The notes beneath the pieces are model-generated. The model saw nothing but the letters and a program-made list of their open reading frames with translations. It ran no database searches and was not told where the DNA came from. The translations under genes and the position numbers were made by a program. A stretch of 64,000 nt of DNA from Oceanimonas baumannii (lineage in GTDB: Bacteria; Pseudomonadota; Gammaproteobacteria; Enterobacterales; Aeromonadaceae): the NCBI RefSeq assembly GCF_002245495.1, contig NZ_NQJF01000003.1, positions 248,001 through 312,000 on the forward strand. The letters are read 5' to 3'. Of this stretch, positions 17,573 through 27,136 are shown one piece after another (the stretch's first letter is position 1; each line of letters opens with the position of its first letter).

Positions 17573-17742
17573 AGCTGATACCTTTTTGTTATCAAACGGT
17601 AATCAAATAGTATTTTACAAGTTAACTACAGAACCCTAGCTTAAAACTGTGCAGTACAGCACATCTCAAACACCCCCATACGGCCAGGGAAGGCCAGCAT
17701 GGAAACCCGAAGCCCCGGCTTCGAACCGACAGGGAGTACAAC

Positions 17743-19146
17743 ATGGAAAGTTCTTTTAACGGTGTCATCACCTTTGCCCTTATGGCCGGCATGCTACTCA
17801 TCGGCGGTCTGCTCAGAAACCGGCTCACCCTGCTACGGCGGTCTCTGGTGCCCGCCAGTATCGTGGGGGGCCTGATCGGTTTTACCCTGCTTTCACTCAA
17901 TTTGTTGCCCGGCTTTACTGCCGGTGACTTCAGCACCCTGACTTTTCACTTCTTCACCCTAAGTTTCATGTCTCTTTGCCTCACCGGCCGCAGCAAGGAC
18001 AGCTCACTGGCTGGCGGCAGCATTGTTCGGGGAGGTCTCTGGCTGACCCTGATCTGGACCGTCAGTCTGGGGCTGCAAGGGGTGATCGGTTACGGCGTTA
18101 TCACCGGTTACGATTGGCTCACCGGCAGCGACATCAGTGCCTTTCTCGGTGCCATCGTCACCCACGGCTTTACCCAAGGGCCCGGTCAGGCGCTGACCTT
18201 TGGCTCTATCTGGGAGAGTCAGTACGGTATCGAGAACGCCGCCCAGGTCGGCATGATCTACGCTTCCATCGGCTTTCTGATCGCCTTTGTAGTGGGGGTG
18301 CCCTGGGCCCGGCGCGTGATCCGCCGCCAGCAGAACCTGAACCGGGCATCCCGTATCGACGCTCAGTTTGAGTCCGGCTTTTATACCCCCGAGCAACAAC
18401 CGGCCAGCGGCCGTCAGGTGACCCATGGTGCCAACATGGACTCGTTCGCCTTTCACCTCGGGCTGCTGGCCGTTGCCTATATACTCACCCACCTCTGGCT
18501 GCTGTCCGCCCGTGAGCTGACCACCGGCCTCTCGCCTCTGGGCATCAACCTGAATGTGCTGTTCAGCCATAACATGTTCTTCATTCACGGCCTGGGCGTC
18601 AGCGTACTGATGCGGCTGGTGATCGACAAGGCCGGCCTGAGCGCCCGGGTGGACGACGAGACTCTCAAGCGTATCACCGGCAGTTCGGTCGATTTCATGG
18701 TGGTGGGCACCCTGATGAGTATCAAGTTCGCCGTGCTCTATGCCCTGCTCACCCCCATTCTGCTGGTGAGCCTGGTCATTACCCTGGTCACCCTGTTCGG
18801 CTGCTGGTGGATGGGACGGCTGAGCGGCCGGCTGGGCCATGAACGCGCGATTACCGCCTTTGGCTGCTGCTGTGGCTCCACCGGCACCGGCCTGCTGTTA
18901 CTGCGTATGCTGGACGCCGACTTCAGTACTTCCGTGCCCAAAGAGCTGGCCTTTTTTAATCTCGCCATTGTGCTGGTCAACCTGCACCTGATTTTTATTT
19001 TTGCGCCCATGGCCCCGTCCCTGAGCCCTCTTGCCTACCTGATGCTGTTTGGCGGCACCGCCCTGCTCGCCCTGGCGATGGTGCCCGTCTTGAAAAACAG
19101 CACCCGATCCGGACAGGCCCTTACCTGCATCAAGGAGACTCTTTAA
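17743..19146 (+). CDS. Sodium/glutamate symporter family (GltS-like) transporter
   Basis: A 467-residue inner-membrane protein with two homologous halves of hydrophobic segments. The LRRSLVPASIVGGLIGF segment and the re-entrant loop motif THGFTQGPGQA are characteristic of the GltS family; the second-half loop reads CCCGSTGTG. Such carriers import glutamate or related anions with sodium. Here the gene is the first of an operon with a YtcJ-like amidohydrolase (the stop codon overlaps the next start by one base) and a CobW-type GTPase. The substrate could therefore be an N-acylated or cyclic amino acid derivative rather than free glutamate. Confidence 0.8.
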   Translation: MESSFNGVITFALMAGMLLIGGLLRNRLTLLRRSLVPASIVGGLIGFTLLSLNLLPGFTAGDFSTLTFHFFTLSFMSLCLTGRSKDSSLAGGSIVRGGLWLTLIWTVSLGLQGVIGYGVITGYDWLTGSDISAFLGAIVTHGFTQGPGQALTFGSIWESQYGIENAAQVGMIYASIGFLIAFVVGVPWARRVIRRQQNLNRASRIDAQFESGFYTPEQQPASGRQVTHGANMDSFAFHLGLLAVAYILTHLWLLSARELTTGLSPLGINLNVLFSHNMFFIHGLGVSVLMRLVIDKAGLSARVDDETLKRITGSSVDFMVVGTLMSIKFAVLYALLTPILLVSLVITLVTLFGCWWMGRLSGRLGHERAITAFGCCCGSTGTGLLLLRMLDADFSTSVPKELAFFNLAIVLVNLHLIFIFAPMAPSLSPLAYLMLFGGTALLALAMVPVLKNSTRSGQALTCIKETL

Positions 19147-20774
19147 TGAGCATTACACTATTCAGTGCCAAACGAATCATTACCATGGATCCTTCCCTGC
19201 CGGAGGCCAGCCACATCGCCGTGCAGGGCGGACGCATTCTGGCCGTGGGCCCACTGAAGGAGCTGCAGGATCTGGGGGACGTCCAGCTGGACGAGCGCTT
19301 TGCCGACAAGGTGATCCTGCCCGGCTTTGTGGAAGGTCACAGCCATGCGCTGGAAGGTGCCGTGTGGCAGTATCTTTACCTTGGCTACTTTCCCCGCCGG
19401 GATCCCGCGGGCCAGCTCTGGTCCGGGGTGACCAGCCTGGCCGACATGCAGCAACGGCTGCGCCAGGGCGCAGCCGGGCTGACTCCCGGCGAGCCGTTGA
19501 TCGCCTGGGGGTTTGATCCGGTGTTTTTCGAGGGACTGCGGCTCGACCGCCGGGCGCTGGATGAGGCGGTCGGCGATCGCCCCCTGGTGGTGTTCCACGC
19601 CAGCCTGCACGTGATGACGGTCAACAGCGTTATGCTGGAGCGGGCGCAGCTGGCCAGGCACGCCGGCATTGAGGGCATCATGCTCGACCAGCAGGGCTAC
19701 CCCAACGGAGAGCTACAGGAAATGGCCGCCATGCATGCAGTATTCGACGCCCTCGGCCGCAGCCTGTTTGAAGAGGTAGCCTCGCCTGCGGCGCTGCAGG
19801 CCTACGGTCAGGTGGCCCGCCGGGCCGGTGTGACCACCATTACCGACCTGTATAATCCGCTGACCGACGAAGGGCTGGCTGCCCTGCACGAGGTCAGCGT
19901 GACGGACGACTACCCTGTGCGCCTGGTGCCGGCCATGAGCGCCCTGTCGCGCAATGCGGAAGAAGGCATTGCCCGGCTGCAGACCTGCCGTGAACAGGGC
20001 AACGACAAGCTGCACCTTGGCCTGGTCAAGCTGATGACCGACGGATCCATTCAAGGATATACCGCCCGCCTGCTGTGGCCCGGCTACCACGACGGCCACC
20101 CCAACGGCATCTGGAACGCGCCGCCGGAAACACTGCAGCAGCTGGTGATGGACTACCACCAGGCCGGCCTGCAACTGCACATTCACACCAACGGCGACGA
20201 GGCGGTGGAGCTGATGCTCGACGCCATCGAAGACGCCCTCACCCTCTGGCCCAGGCCCGATCACCGCCACACCCTGCAGCACTGCCAGTTCATCAGCCAG
20301 GCCCAGTTGCGGCGGGCGGCCCGGCTGGGGGTGTGCCTCAACATGTTCGCCAACCATCTCTATTACTGGGGCGACATTCACCGCCACAAGACCCTGGGCT
20401 ACGCCCGCTCGCGCCGGCTGGAGCCCCTGGCCTCGGCCCTGCGCCTGAACATTCCCACCACGGTGCATTCCGACGCGCCGGTCACCCCGCTCGGCCCCCT
20501 GTTCACTGCCTGGTGCGCGGTGCAGCGCCAAAGCGCCAGCGGCGCCTGCATGGGGCGGGAAGAAGCCATCGGCGTTGCCGACGCCCTGCACATGATCACC
20601 CTGGGCGCGGCCTATACCCTGCGGCTGGATCATCTGGTGGGCAGCCTGGAAGTCGGCAAGTACGCCGACATGGTGGTGCTGGACGAGGATCCCCTGAGCG
20701 TGCCGGCGGATCGACTGCGGGATCTGCGGGTGCACGCCACCGTACTGGGAGGCCGGGTGTATGAAAACGACTGA
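19146..20774 (+). CDS. YtcJ-like metal-dependent amidohydrolase
   Basis: A 542-residue amidohydrolase-superfamily protein (amidohydrolase_3 type). Metal ligands are visible in the HSH motif near residues 64-66, in the HIHTNGDEAVE segment (around 350) and in the terminal HSDAPVTPLGP motif (around 440). It begins by an overlapping TAATG with the symporter gene and overlaps the GTPase gene by 14 nt, so all three are tightly coupled. The family hydrolyses amide or cyclic C-N bonds, but substrates of YtcJ-like members are mostly unknown. No signal peptide is seen, so it acts in the cytoplasm on imported substrate. Confidence 0.82.
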   Translation: MSITLFSAKRIITMDPSLPEASHIAVQGGRILAVGPLKELQDLGDVQLDERFADKVILPGFVEGHSHALEGAVWQYLYLGYFPRRDPAGQLWSGVTSLADMQQRLRQGAAGLTPGEPLIAWGFDPVFFEGLRLDRRALDEAVGDRPLVVFHASLHVMTVNSVMLERAQLARHAGIEGIMLDQQGYPNGELQEMAAMHAVFDALGRSLFEEVASPAALQAYGQVARRAGVTTITDLYNPLTDEGLAALHEVSVTDDYPVRLVPAMSALSRNAEEGIARLQTCREQGNDKLHLGLVKLMTDGSIQGYTARLLWPGYHDGHPNGIWNAPPETLQQLVMDYHQAGLQLHIHTNGDEAVELMLDAIEDALTLWPRPDHRHTLQHCQFISQAQLRRAARLGVCLNMFANHLYYWGDIHRHKTLGYARSRRLEPLASALRLNIPTTVHSDAPVTPLGPLFTAWCAVQRQSASGACMGREEAIGVADALHMITLGAAYTLRLDHLVGSLEVGKYADMVVLDEDPLSVPADRLRDLRVHATVLGGRVYEND

Positions 20775-21669
20775 CGCCATTCCGGTCACCCTGCTGAGCG
20801 GATTTCTGGGGGCCGGCAAGACCAGCTACCTTAATCGCCGCCTGCTACCGAACCTGCCGCCGGACAGCCTGATCCTGGTCAACGACTTCGGCAGCATCAA
20901 CATCGACGCCGAACTGATCGAATACCGGGACGAGCGCATCATGCAGCTCAGCAACGGCTGCATCTGCTGCACCCTGGGCGGCAGCCTGGCAGAGCGGCTG
21001 GCCGAGCTGCTGCGCCAGCCGGTGCTGCCCGCCTCACTGCTGATCGAGGCCAGCGGCATCGCCAACCCGACGCGCATTGCCGATCTGGTGCGGCTGTCTC
21101 CCCGGCTGCAACTGCAGGAGCTGGTATGCCTGGTGGACGCCAGCCAGGCCGAACGTCACAGCCGGGATCCGCGGGTCAGAGAGGTCTGGCAACAGCAGAT
21201 CGACGCCGCCACACACCTGGTGATCAACCGGCTGACCACCGATCTCGCTCTGCCACCGGCACTGGCGGCCCTGCTCAGCGGCCATCCGGCCAGCATCGAA
21301 AAAGAAGCCGGCGCCGCCATCTCACCTGCGCCTGCAACCCAGGTGCCGCGCTTCACCCGCACCGGGGCCTGGCAAAGCTTCAGCCTGAACCTGGATCAAC
21401 CTATCGACGGCGACCGCCTGGCCGCCCTGTTTGCGGAATACGCCGACGTGCTGGTGCGCGCCAAGGGCATAGTGCAACGCCAAGGCAGGGAAGGAACGGA
21501 GGTAGTGCAACTGACCGGTGGTCGGCTAAGCTGGTCTTCCGCCCTGCGCCGGCCGGCGCAGGGGCAACTGGTGTGCATCGGCACCGGCGGCCCCCGCCTG
21601 AACCGGCTGGCCGAACGGCTGCGCGAACTGGCCAGGGTGGAAGCCGGCGCGCAGACGGCGCTGGCCTGA
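20761..21669 (+). CDS. G3E-family (CobW-type) GTPase, putative metallochaperone
   Basis: A 302-residue P-loop GTPase of the CobW/UreG/HypB class. The Walker A motif GFLGAGKTS spans 14-22 and the metal-binding CxCC motif is C67-I-C69-C70. A C-terminal CobW_C-like domain follows but is short compared with the family. These proteins bind and deliver metals such as zinc or cobalt in a GTP-dependent way. Overlap with the metal-dependent amidohydrolase gene suggests it loads metal into that enzyme, which is inference. No Zur-like operator was found upstream of the operon. Confidence 0.85.
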   Translation: MKTTDAIPVTLLSGFLGAGKTSYLNRRLLPNLPPDSLILVNDFGSINIDAELIEYRDERIMQLSNGCICCTLGGSLAERLAELLRQPVLPASLLIEASGIANPTRIADLVRLSPRLQLQELVCLVDASQAERHSRDPRVREVWQQQIDAATHLVINRLTTDLALPPALAALLSGHPASIEKEAGAAISPAPATQVPRFTRTGAWQSFSLNLDQPIDGDRLAALFAEYADVLVRAKGIVQRQGREGTEVVQLTGGRLSWSSALRRPAQGQLVCIGTGGPRLNRLAERLRELARVEAGAQTALA

Positions 21670-21687
21670 AAGCAACACCACCGCATG

Positions 21688-21714
21688 AAAAGCCGGCCTC
21701 TCAGGCCGGCTTTT
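21688..21714. terminator. Rho-independent terminator
   Basis: A stem of AAAAGCCGGCCT paired with AGGCCGGCTTTT around a short loop lies 18 nt after the GTPase stop codon. It can also serve the convergent HAD hydrolase gene. Confidence 0.9.
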
Positions 21715-21752
21715 AGTTGGAAGAATCTAAGGGAATACCTGCCCTTCTTCGC

Positions 21753-22367
21753 CTATTCATCACCTTTACGCCAGGCATCGATAAAGCGGTGATAACAGGC
21801 CACCAGCAGGTCCGCCTCATGGGCATAATCAGGAACCGCACCCGGGAAATACAGCGCACAGCGACTGCCGGCATTTTGTGCGGTTTGCAAGTCAAACAGA
21901 TAATCGCCCACATACAGAATATCGGCAGGTGCCAGCTGCCACTGCCGGCAAATTATCTGGATCCCTTCCGGGTGAGGTTTGGGCCTGGCGTCATGACGGG
22001 TTAAAACCAGATCAATATCGATACCCAGCTTATTAATGGTGAGCTGTGCCGCTTCCGGTATGTTGCGGGTTAAAATCGCCAGCGGCAGCGATCTGGCGTG
22101 TAAAAACGCGATCAGCTCACGCGCCCCGTCCACCCAGCTGGAGGTATGAGATGCCCGGCATTCATACTCATGGATGGTAGCCAGCGCCCTGTTTCGCGCC
22201 GAGGCATCCGTCAGGCTGTCCACATGAGCCAGCACATCAGCGCCCGGGCTCACTCCCAGCTCACGGCGCAAGCCCGGAAAATCAGGATTGGAATGGGCCA
22301 GAGTACCGTCAAGATCGAAGATCACACCTCGAATATCATTGAATTTAAAATCGCTGCCGAGAGTCAT
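21753..22367 (-). CDS. HAD-family hydrolase (phosphoglycolate phosphatase-like)
   Basis: A 204-residue haloacid dehalogenase-superfamily phosphatase. Motif I is IFDLDGTL with nucleophile D18 and acid/base D20, motif II is the LTRN threonine, and motif III/IV are the lysine in RPKPHPEG and the YVGDYLFDLQ aspartates. The cap region is helical. The start at 22367 is chosen for its GAGG site; an upstream methionine would add 12 basic residues with no ribosome binding site. It likely removes phosphate from a small metabolite; the substrate cannot be told. It precedes no other gene in the same direction except a terminator region. Confidence 0.83.
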   Translation of the reverse strand: MTLGSDFKFNDIRGVIFDLDGTLAHSNPDFPGLRRELGVSPGADVLAHVDSLTDASARNRALATIHEYECRASHTSSWVDGARELIAFLHARSLPLAILTRNIPEAAQLTINKLGIDIDLVLTRHDARPKPHPEGIQIICRQWQLAPADILYVGDYLFDLQTAQNAGSRCALYFPGAVPDYAHEADLLVACYHRFIDAWRKGDE

Positions 22368-22413
22368 CACTGCACCTCTTCCCCTTTTAAAAGCCGACCT
22401 CACCCGAAGCAGC

Positions 22414-23232
22414 TCAGTCCAGCGCTACTTCGTAGCCGGTAAACTTGCGCAGGTTGATCACGCCGGTATCAAGGATCAGGTACTGGCCCTTGATACCGAG
22501 CAGGGTGCCGGCCACTTCCGGATTCTTGTCGAAGTTGTGGCTGACGATCTTCTTGGGGTATTCCAGCACCGGGTATCTGAGGGAAACCACCGGCTCGTCC
22601 AGCAGGGTGAGCGCCTCGGTGCCGTATTTCAGCGTGAGATCTGCCAGTCTGGCCTGGATTTCCGGCAACAACCGGGCCGCTTCGGCCTTCAAGTCCAGAT
22701 CGGCTTCATCGCCCTTCAGCATGGCGCGCCAGTTGGTCTTGTCAGCCACCATTTCCGCCAGCGCTACTTCCACAAAGCCGGACAACTGGCGGGTCGCCAC
22801 TCTCATGATCGGCAGCGCCTGGGTGGCACCCTGGTCAATCCAGCGGGTCGGCACCTGGGTGCCGCGGGTAATGCCTACCTTGAGCCCGGAGGTGTTGGCC
22901 AGGTACACAATGTGATCCACCATGCAGTGGCTGTCGCCCCACTCCGGCTCGCGGCAGGTGCCCTCAAAGTAATGGCAGGTTTCCGGCTTCATCACGCACA
23001 TGTCGCAGCGGGCCAGCTTCTTCATGCAGGGAAAACAATGTCCCTGGGCGTAGCTCTTGCTGGTTTTGCGGCCGCAGGCGTCGCAGTGGATCTGGCCGGT
23101 GAAGGTCAGGCGCAGAGGCTGGCCCAAGCGGTCGTTCAGGCCGATGCGGTGCTCGCCCAGCGCCAGCTCATAGGCGACGGGAGCGTCAAGCTGTGCCGGC
23201 ATTTTAATCAAGGTTCCAGTGATATTGCTCAT
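22414..23232 (-). CDS. DUF2797 family protein
   Basis: A 272-residue protein with an N-terminal cysteine-rich region (CDACGRK, CFPC, CDMC and two more cysteines up to about residue 95) that looks like two zinc ribbons. Then comes a GIY-YIG-like segment (HIVYLANTSGLKVGITRG) and a C-terminal domain with a conserved LGIKGQYLILDTGVINLRKFTGY end. This is the layout of the DUF2797 family, which has no established function; zinc and nuclease-like features suggest nucleic acid contact. It sits 46 nt before the HAD gene in the same direction. Confidence 0.85.
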   Translation of the reverse strand: MSNITGTLIKMPAQLDAPVAYELALGEHRIGLNDRLGQPLRLTFTGQIHCDACGRKTSKSYAQGHCFPCMKKLARCDMCVMKPETCHYFEGTCREPEWGDSHCMVDHIVYLANTSGLKVGITRGTQVPTRWIDQGATQALPIMRVATRQLSGFVEVALAEMVADKTNWRAMLKGDEADLDLKAEAARLLPEIQARLADLTLKYGTEALTLLDEPVVSLRYPVLEYPKKIVSHNFDKNPEVAGTLLGIKGQYLILDTGVINLRKFTGYEVALD

Positions 23233-23281
23233 GCTTGCTTCATCATTATTTTATTGTGCCGCCATTTTACCAGCCTGCACA

Positions 23282-25201
23282 TTAATTCGCTTGACGGCCT
23301 TGCTGCTGCGTCAGCACCGGACTGGCCTGGGGATCCGGTTCAATAAAATCCACCACGCCTTCGCTGGTAATCTGCTGTACACATACCGGCTCACCCGCCT
23401 CATTAAAGCGCACATAGCCAATACCGGCGCGGTTCAGCAGCCGTTCGCCTCTGGCCGCCCCCACCGGAGAATGAGGGGTAATGCGCAGTTTCCTCCTGCG
23501 GGTAAACCAGTTCAATGGTGAGCGGGGCGCATAAAGCCAGCGGTTCAGCCGGTCCAGCACATCCAGCAACCGGCGCGGAAATTCGTTCTTGATCCCGCTG
23601 CTGGTTATCTGCCAGATATGAGGTTCCCCTCCCTGCTGACGCACCTTGATGTCATACATAAAGGAGTAGTGCACATCGCCGGAGAGGATCACATAATTGG
23701 CCGGCGTGCGGGCATGGCGAAAAATATTAACGATCACATTCGCGGTGCCCTTGTGGGCCATCCAGTTTTCCGCATCCACCAGCAGTGGTTTGCCCAGCCA
23801 GGTGAAAACTTTCTGGATCACTTCAATCAGTTTTACCCCGAACACCGGTGTGGGTGAGATCACCACCACCGCCTCCTGATTAAGCATTTCTCCCTGCAGC
23901 TCGGTAAGCGCCTCCCAGTCCATCAGCCCTGAAGGACGATTCAGATTGGACTCGGAACGCCAGCGCCGGGTGCGGGTGTCCAGCACCAGCACCCTCGGCT
24001 TGGTATCGAGATAATATTGCCAGCCATCGAACTTCAGCAGACAGTTGATCAGCTGATCCTGATGCTCGCTGTCCGGCTGCTCACTCCAGGTCCGCAACAT
24101 GGCGGACGGATCGCCGGCAAACGCATCAGGATCATTACCCCACCCCTGGCATATCATATAAGCCACCAGGGCATTACCAATGATCCGCCGGGAAAACGGG
24201 TGACCATAAGCGGTCTGCTCCCAGCCAGCGGTCAGGTTCCAGTCGTCGGTCACATCATGATCATCGAAGATCATCATGGTGGGCAGGTGGGCCATCAGCC
24301 GCCGCACTGCCGGCAACCCCTCCACAAACGGCAACAGACGGCCGCGCTCCCGCTCATAGCGCTCGGTAAATGCATCATCCAGCGCCGGCCGGTTATCAGG
24401 TAACAGCTGCCAGGGCACCGGCGACCAGACCAGCAAATACATGGCCAGCATTTCTGACAGGGTGATCAGATGATTGGCTGCACTGCTGGTAGTGAAAATG
24501 GGTTTGCGCGCCCCTTCAAAAAAGCGCTTTTGCAACGGCAGGTTGGCTTGGGTATCGGGCAGCAGTTCGTGGCGGCGGTAATAACTGAGCGGGTTGGCAA
24601 ACAAGGTTTCACTGTCAGCCACCGTGGCTCCTTCCAGCTGCTCACTGTACAGGCCAAGTTCATTAATTAGCTGATGAATCGCCGTCAGCATGGGGCCGGC
24701 CACATCATCGGCATAAATCTGATCACCACTCATCATCAGCAATGCCGGTCGTTGTGCCGGTTCCCGGTGTTCGCTCAGCCAGCGCTCCGCAGCGACCAGG
24801 CCATCGGGAGCAGCATGATGAGGCTTACGGCAAGAGCCATGCAACATGGCATCCAGCCGGCTTCTTATCACCAGCGAGGGCAGCGTTTCACCTTCAAAGC
24901 TCAGCTCTTTGCCCCACTCTTCCATGCTGTGCCAGTGAGATTCATCAGGCCGGCACCACTGCAGATCGTAGGAAATCTCGCTATCAAGCGGTAACGGGTC
25001 GCTCAAAGGCAAATCAAGCAGCTGAATAAAACAGGACTTACCCACCCTTATCTGCTGTTGCTGCTCTTCAGAAAACAACAACGGCGCGCGATCCGGCAGA
25101 CACAAACGGAAGTGCAGCCGCTCACGGCTGGCCAGCCAGAATACCAGCCGGCTGGCGTCAGCCCGGCGCAACAGAGGGCCGGCAAGAATAGTGAGGTCCA
25201 T
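23282..25201 (-). CDS. PhoD-like alkaline phosphatase D family metallophosphatase
   Basis: A 639-residue protein with a PhoD-like metallophosphatase core. Metal and phosphate-binding motifs are clear: SGDQIYADD, IFDDHDVTDDWN and LSGDVHYSF. It lacks an obvious N-terminal signal peptide, unlike classic Tat-exported PhoD, so a cytoplasmic phosphodiesterase role is possible. The N-terminal 150 residues resemble the beta-sandwich of the family (DUF7800/PhoD N-terminal type). It is monocistronic on the minus strand, followed at a distance of 49 bp by the DUF2797 gene. Confidence 0.82.
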   Translation of the reverse strand: MDLTILAGPLLRRADASRLVFWLASRERLHFRLCLPDRAPLLFSEEQQQQIRVGKSCFIQLLDLPLSDPLPLDSEISYDLQWCRPDESHWHSMEEWGKELSFEGETLPSLVIRSRLDAMLHGSCRKPHHAAPDGLVAAERWLSEHREPAQRPALLMMSGDQIYADDVAGPMLTAIHQLINELGLYSEQLEGATVADSETLFANPLSYYRRHELLPDTQANLPLQKRFFEGARKPIFTTSSAANHLITLSEMLAMYLLVWSPVPWQLLPDNRPALDDAFTERYERERGRLLPFVEGLPAVRRLMAHLPTMMIFDDHDVTDDWNLTAGWEQTAYGHPFSRRIIGNALVAYMICQGWGNDPDAFAGDPSAMLRTWSEQPDSEHQDQLINCLLKFDGWQYYLDTKPRVLVLDTRTRRWRSESNLNRPSGLMDWEALTELQGEMLNQEAVVVISPTPVFGVKLIEVIQKVFTWLGKPLLVDAENWMAHKGTANVIVNIFRHARTPANYVILSGDVHYSFMYDIKVRQQGGEPHIWQITSSGIKNEFPRRLLDVLDRLNRWLYAPRSPLNWFTRRRKLRITPHSPVGAARGERLLNRAGIGYVRFNEAGEPVCVQQITSEGVVDFIEPDPQASPVLTQQQGRQAN

Positions 25202-25382
25202 GGTTTATCCGCTGATGAATACAGGGGCCTATCATAACCATGGATATGGTGGCTTTAAAGAAAAGCACACTTAAGTCCTGACGGCTTTTGCCGTTAACCT
25301 GTTAATGTGACAGCCGGTCTTTGTATCCATCACGAATGACTTCCCGTTATTTGAATGATACAAAGATGTAAACAAAACCATA

Positions 25383-27065
25383 ATGAGACCAAGGATGAGG
25401 CAACTTTCCATCAGACAAAAAATTCTGTTGCTGGCATTGTTCCCCCTGCTGTTGCTGGCAGCCGTCAGCACCTGGGTAAATGTGTCCCAATCGGTACGAC
25501 TGAAAGAACTGAGCGGACAAAGCCTGAACGACTCTCTGTTTGACGCCCGCAAGCAGCAGCTTGCCAACTATATGGAGCTGGCCATTACCGGCATTCAGCC
25601 TTTACTGGCCCGGGGTGACACCGACGCCGCCAAGGCACAACTGCGCCGGCTGCGCTTTGACGATGGCAGCGGCTATTTCTTTGTATACAACCACGATGGT
25701 GTGCAAGTAGTCAGTGCCGACAACCCGGCACGGGAAGGCAACAACTATTTCGGCTCCACCAGCCCGGATGGCCGTTATCTGGTGCAGGAATATATTGAGC
25801 TGGGCCGCAACGGCGGGGGCTATGTGGAATACAGCTGGCCCAAACTTGATGCTACCAAAGGCTCCCCCAAACTGGCGCATATTATGCCCGTTCCCGGTAC
25901 CGACTGGTTGCTCGGAACCGGCTTTTATATTGACGATCTGCTGGCTACCGTGAACAAGCTGGAGAGTGAATTATCTGCCTCGGTGCACCGGGGCCTGGTT
26001 AATTCAGCCCTCTCCGCCACCCTGCTGCTGGCGCTGATTGCCGCCGCAGGACTGGTAATTGCCCGGGGGATTCACGCCCCCATCCGTCAGGCAGTGCATA
26101 CCATGGAAAACATTGCCCGGGGCGAGGGAGACCTGACCCGACGGCTGGATGACGGCCAGCAAAATGAGCTGGGAGTGCTGGCCCGCTCATTTAACCAGTT
26201 TGCCGGCCAGATAAGCGATCTGGTTCAGGACACCCGTCACTCTGCCAATACCCTGCAACAGGCCAGTAACGATCTGCAGCGCTTTATGCAGGAAACAGAG
26301 CAGGGGATCAGCCGTCAGCATCATGAAAGCGATCAACTGGCCACCGCCATGAATCAGATGTCAGCCACCGCCCAGGAAGTGGCCGGCAGTGCCGCCAGCG
26401 CCGCGCAGGCGGCCGAGCAGGCGGAAAACCTGGTCAACAGTGCGCAACAGCAACTACAGGAAACCATCGCTGTCATCGATGGGCTGGAACATCAGGTGGC
26501 CGCCGGCGTCGATATCATTCAGCGGCTGGGACAAGAGTCGGATCAGATTGGCACTGTGCTTGATGTTATCCGTGGCGTGGCCGAACAAACCAACCTGCTG
26601 GCACTGAATGCCGCCATTGAGGCTGCCCGGGCCGGTGAGCAAGGCCGGGGGTTTGCAGTCGTGGCCGATGAAGTAAGAACTCTGGCCGGCCGCACCCAAA
26701 CCAGTACGGAAGAAATTCATACCATGATCACCCGGTTACAGCAGGGTGCCAAAGAAGCGGTACAGGCCATTGAGACCATCCGTGATGGCAGCAGCCATAC
26801 CGTCGCCGAGGCCCGTCGCATCGACGAAGCTCTGCTTGACATCGGCACTGCGGTGAACACCATTAACCTGATGAACGCCCAAATTGCCAGCGCGGCCGAA
26901 GAACAGACTCAGGTGTCGGAAAACATCAACACTAATGTGCACGAAATTGTAGCCATTGCCGAGCAAACCAATGCAGGCTCAACGGCTGCCAGCAAAACCA
27001 GCCGTCAGCTGGGTGAGCTGGCCAGCCATCTGCAACAACTGGTAAGTCGCTACCGTACCAGTTAA
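25383..27065 (+). CDS. Methyl-accepting chemotaxis protein with single-Cache domain
   Basis: A 560-residue chemoreceptor. A transmembrane helix at about 10-32 is followed by a periplasmic single-Cache domain (motif [15 protein letters not shown] near 100 and GNNYF). The second membrane helix is near 200-220, then HAMP, then the long signalling coiled coil. The hairpin tip [22 protein letters not shown], split here as in all MCPs, contacts CheA and CheW. No C-terminal CheR-binding pentapeptide is visible. The start at 25383 is uncertain: a second ATG at 25395 gives the same protein less four residues. Single-Cache receptors of this type often sense carboxylates. Confidence 0.9.
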   Translation: MRPRMRQLSIRQKILLLALFPLLLLAAVSTWVNVSQSVRLKELSGQSLNDSLFDARKQQLANYMELAITGIQPLLARGDTDAAKAQLRRLRFDDGSGYFFVYNHDGVQVVSADNPAREGNNYFGSTSPDGRYLVQEYIELGRNGGGYVEYSWPKLDATKGSPKLAHIMPVPGTDWLLGTGFYIDDLLATVNKLESELSASVHRGLVNSALSATLLLALIAAAGLVIARGIHAPIRQAVHTMENIARGEGDLTRRLDDGQQNELGVLARSFNQFAGQISDLVQDTRHSANTLQQASNDLQRFMQETEQGISRQHHESDQLATAMNQMSATAQEVAGSAASAAQAAEQAENLVNSAQQQLQETIAVIDGLEHQVAAGVDIIQRLGQESDQIGTVLDVIRGVAEQTNLLALNAAIEAARAGEQGRGFAVVADEVRTLAGRTQTSTEEIHTMITRLQQGAKEAVQAIETIRDGSSHTVAEARRIDEALLDIGTAVNTINLMNAQIASAAEEQTQVSENINTNVHEIVAIAEQTNAGSTAASKTSRQLGELASHLQQLVSRYRTS

Positions 27066-27107
27066 AGCCGCATTATCTGGCCTCTTCCGGCCGGCTTCTT
27101 TACACTG

Positions 27108-27135
27108 GGGTTCCGTTTCCTTCGGAACCCTTTTT
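27108..27135 (+). terminator. Terminator abutting the next start codon
   Basis: GGGTTCCG pairs with CGGAACCC around a 7-nt loop and is followed by TTTTT. It terminates the chemoreceptor transcript and ends two bases before the ATG of the AI-2E-family permease gene. Confidence 0.8.
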
Positions 27136-27136
27136 C

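Noticed and set aside
18004-18840. A 278-codon minus-strand frame inside the GltS gene
   Set aside because: Antisense to a transporter with intact motifs; repeated HQ/GQ residues mark it as a shadow.
19713-20819. A 368-codon minus-strand frame
   Set aside because: Antisense to the YtcJ-like amidohydrolase gene; H/Q/G-rich shadow translation without a family.
22288-23346. A 352-codon plus-strand frame
   Set aside because: Antisense to the DUF2797 gene and the HAD gene start; no ribosome binding site and no recognisable domain.
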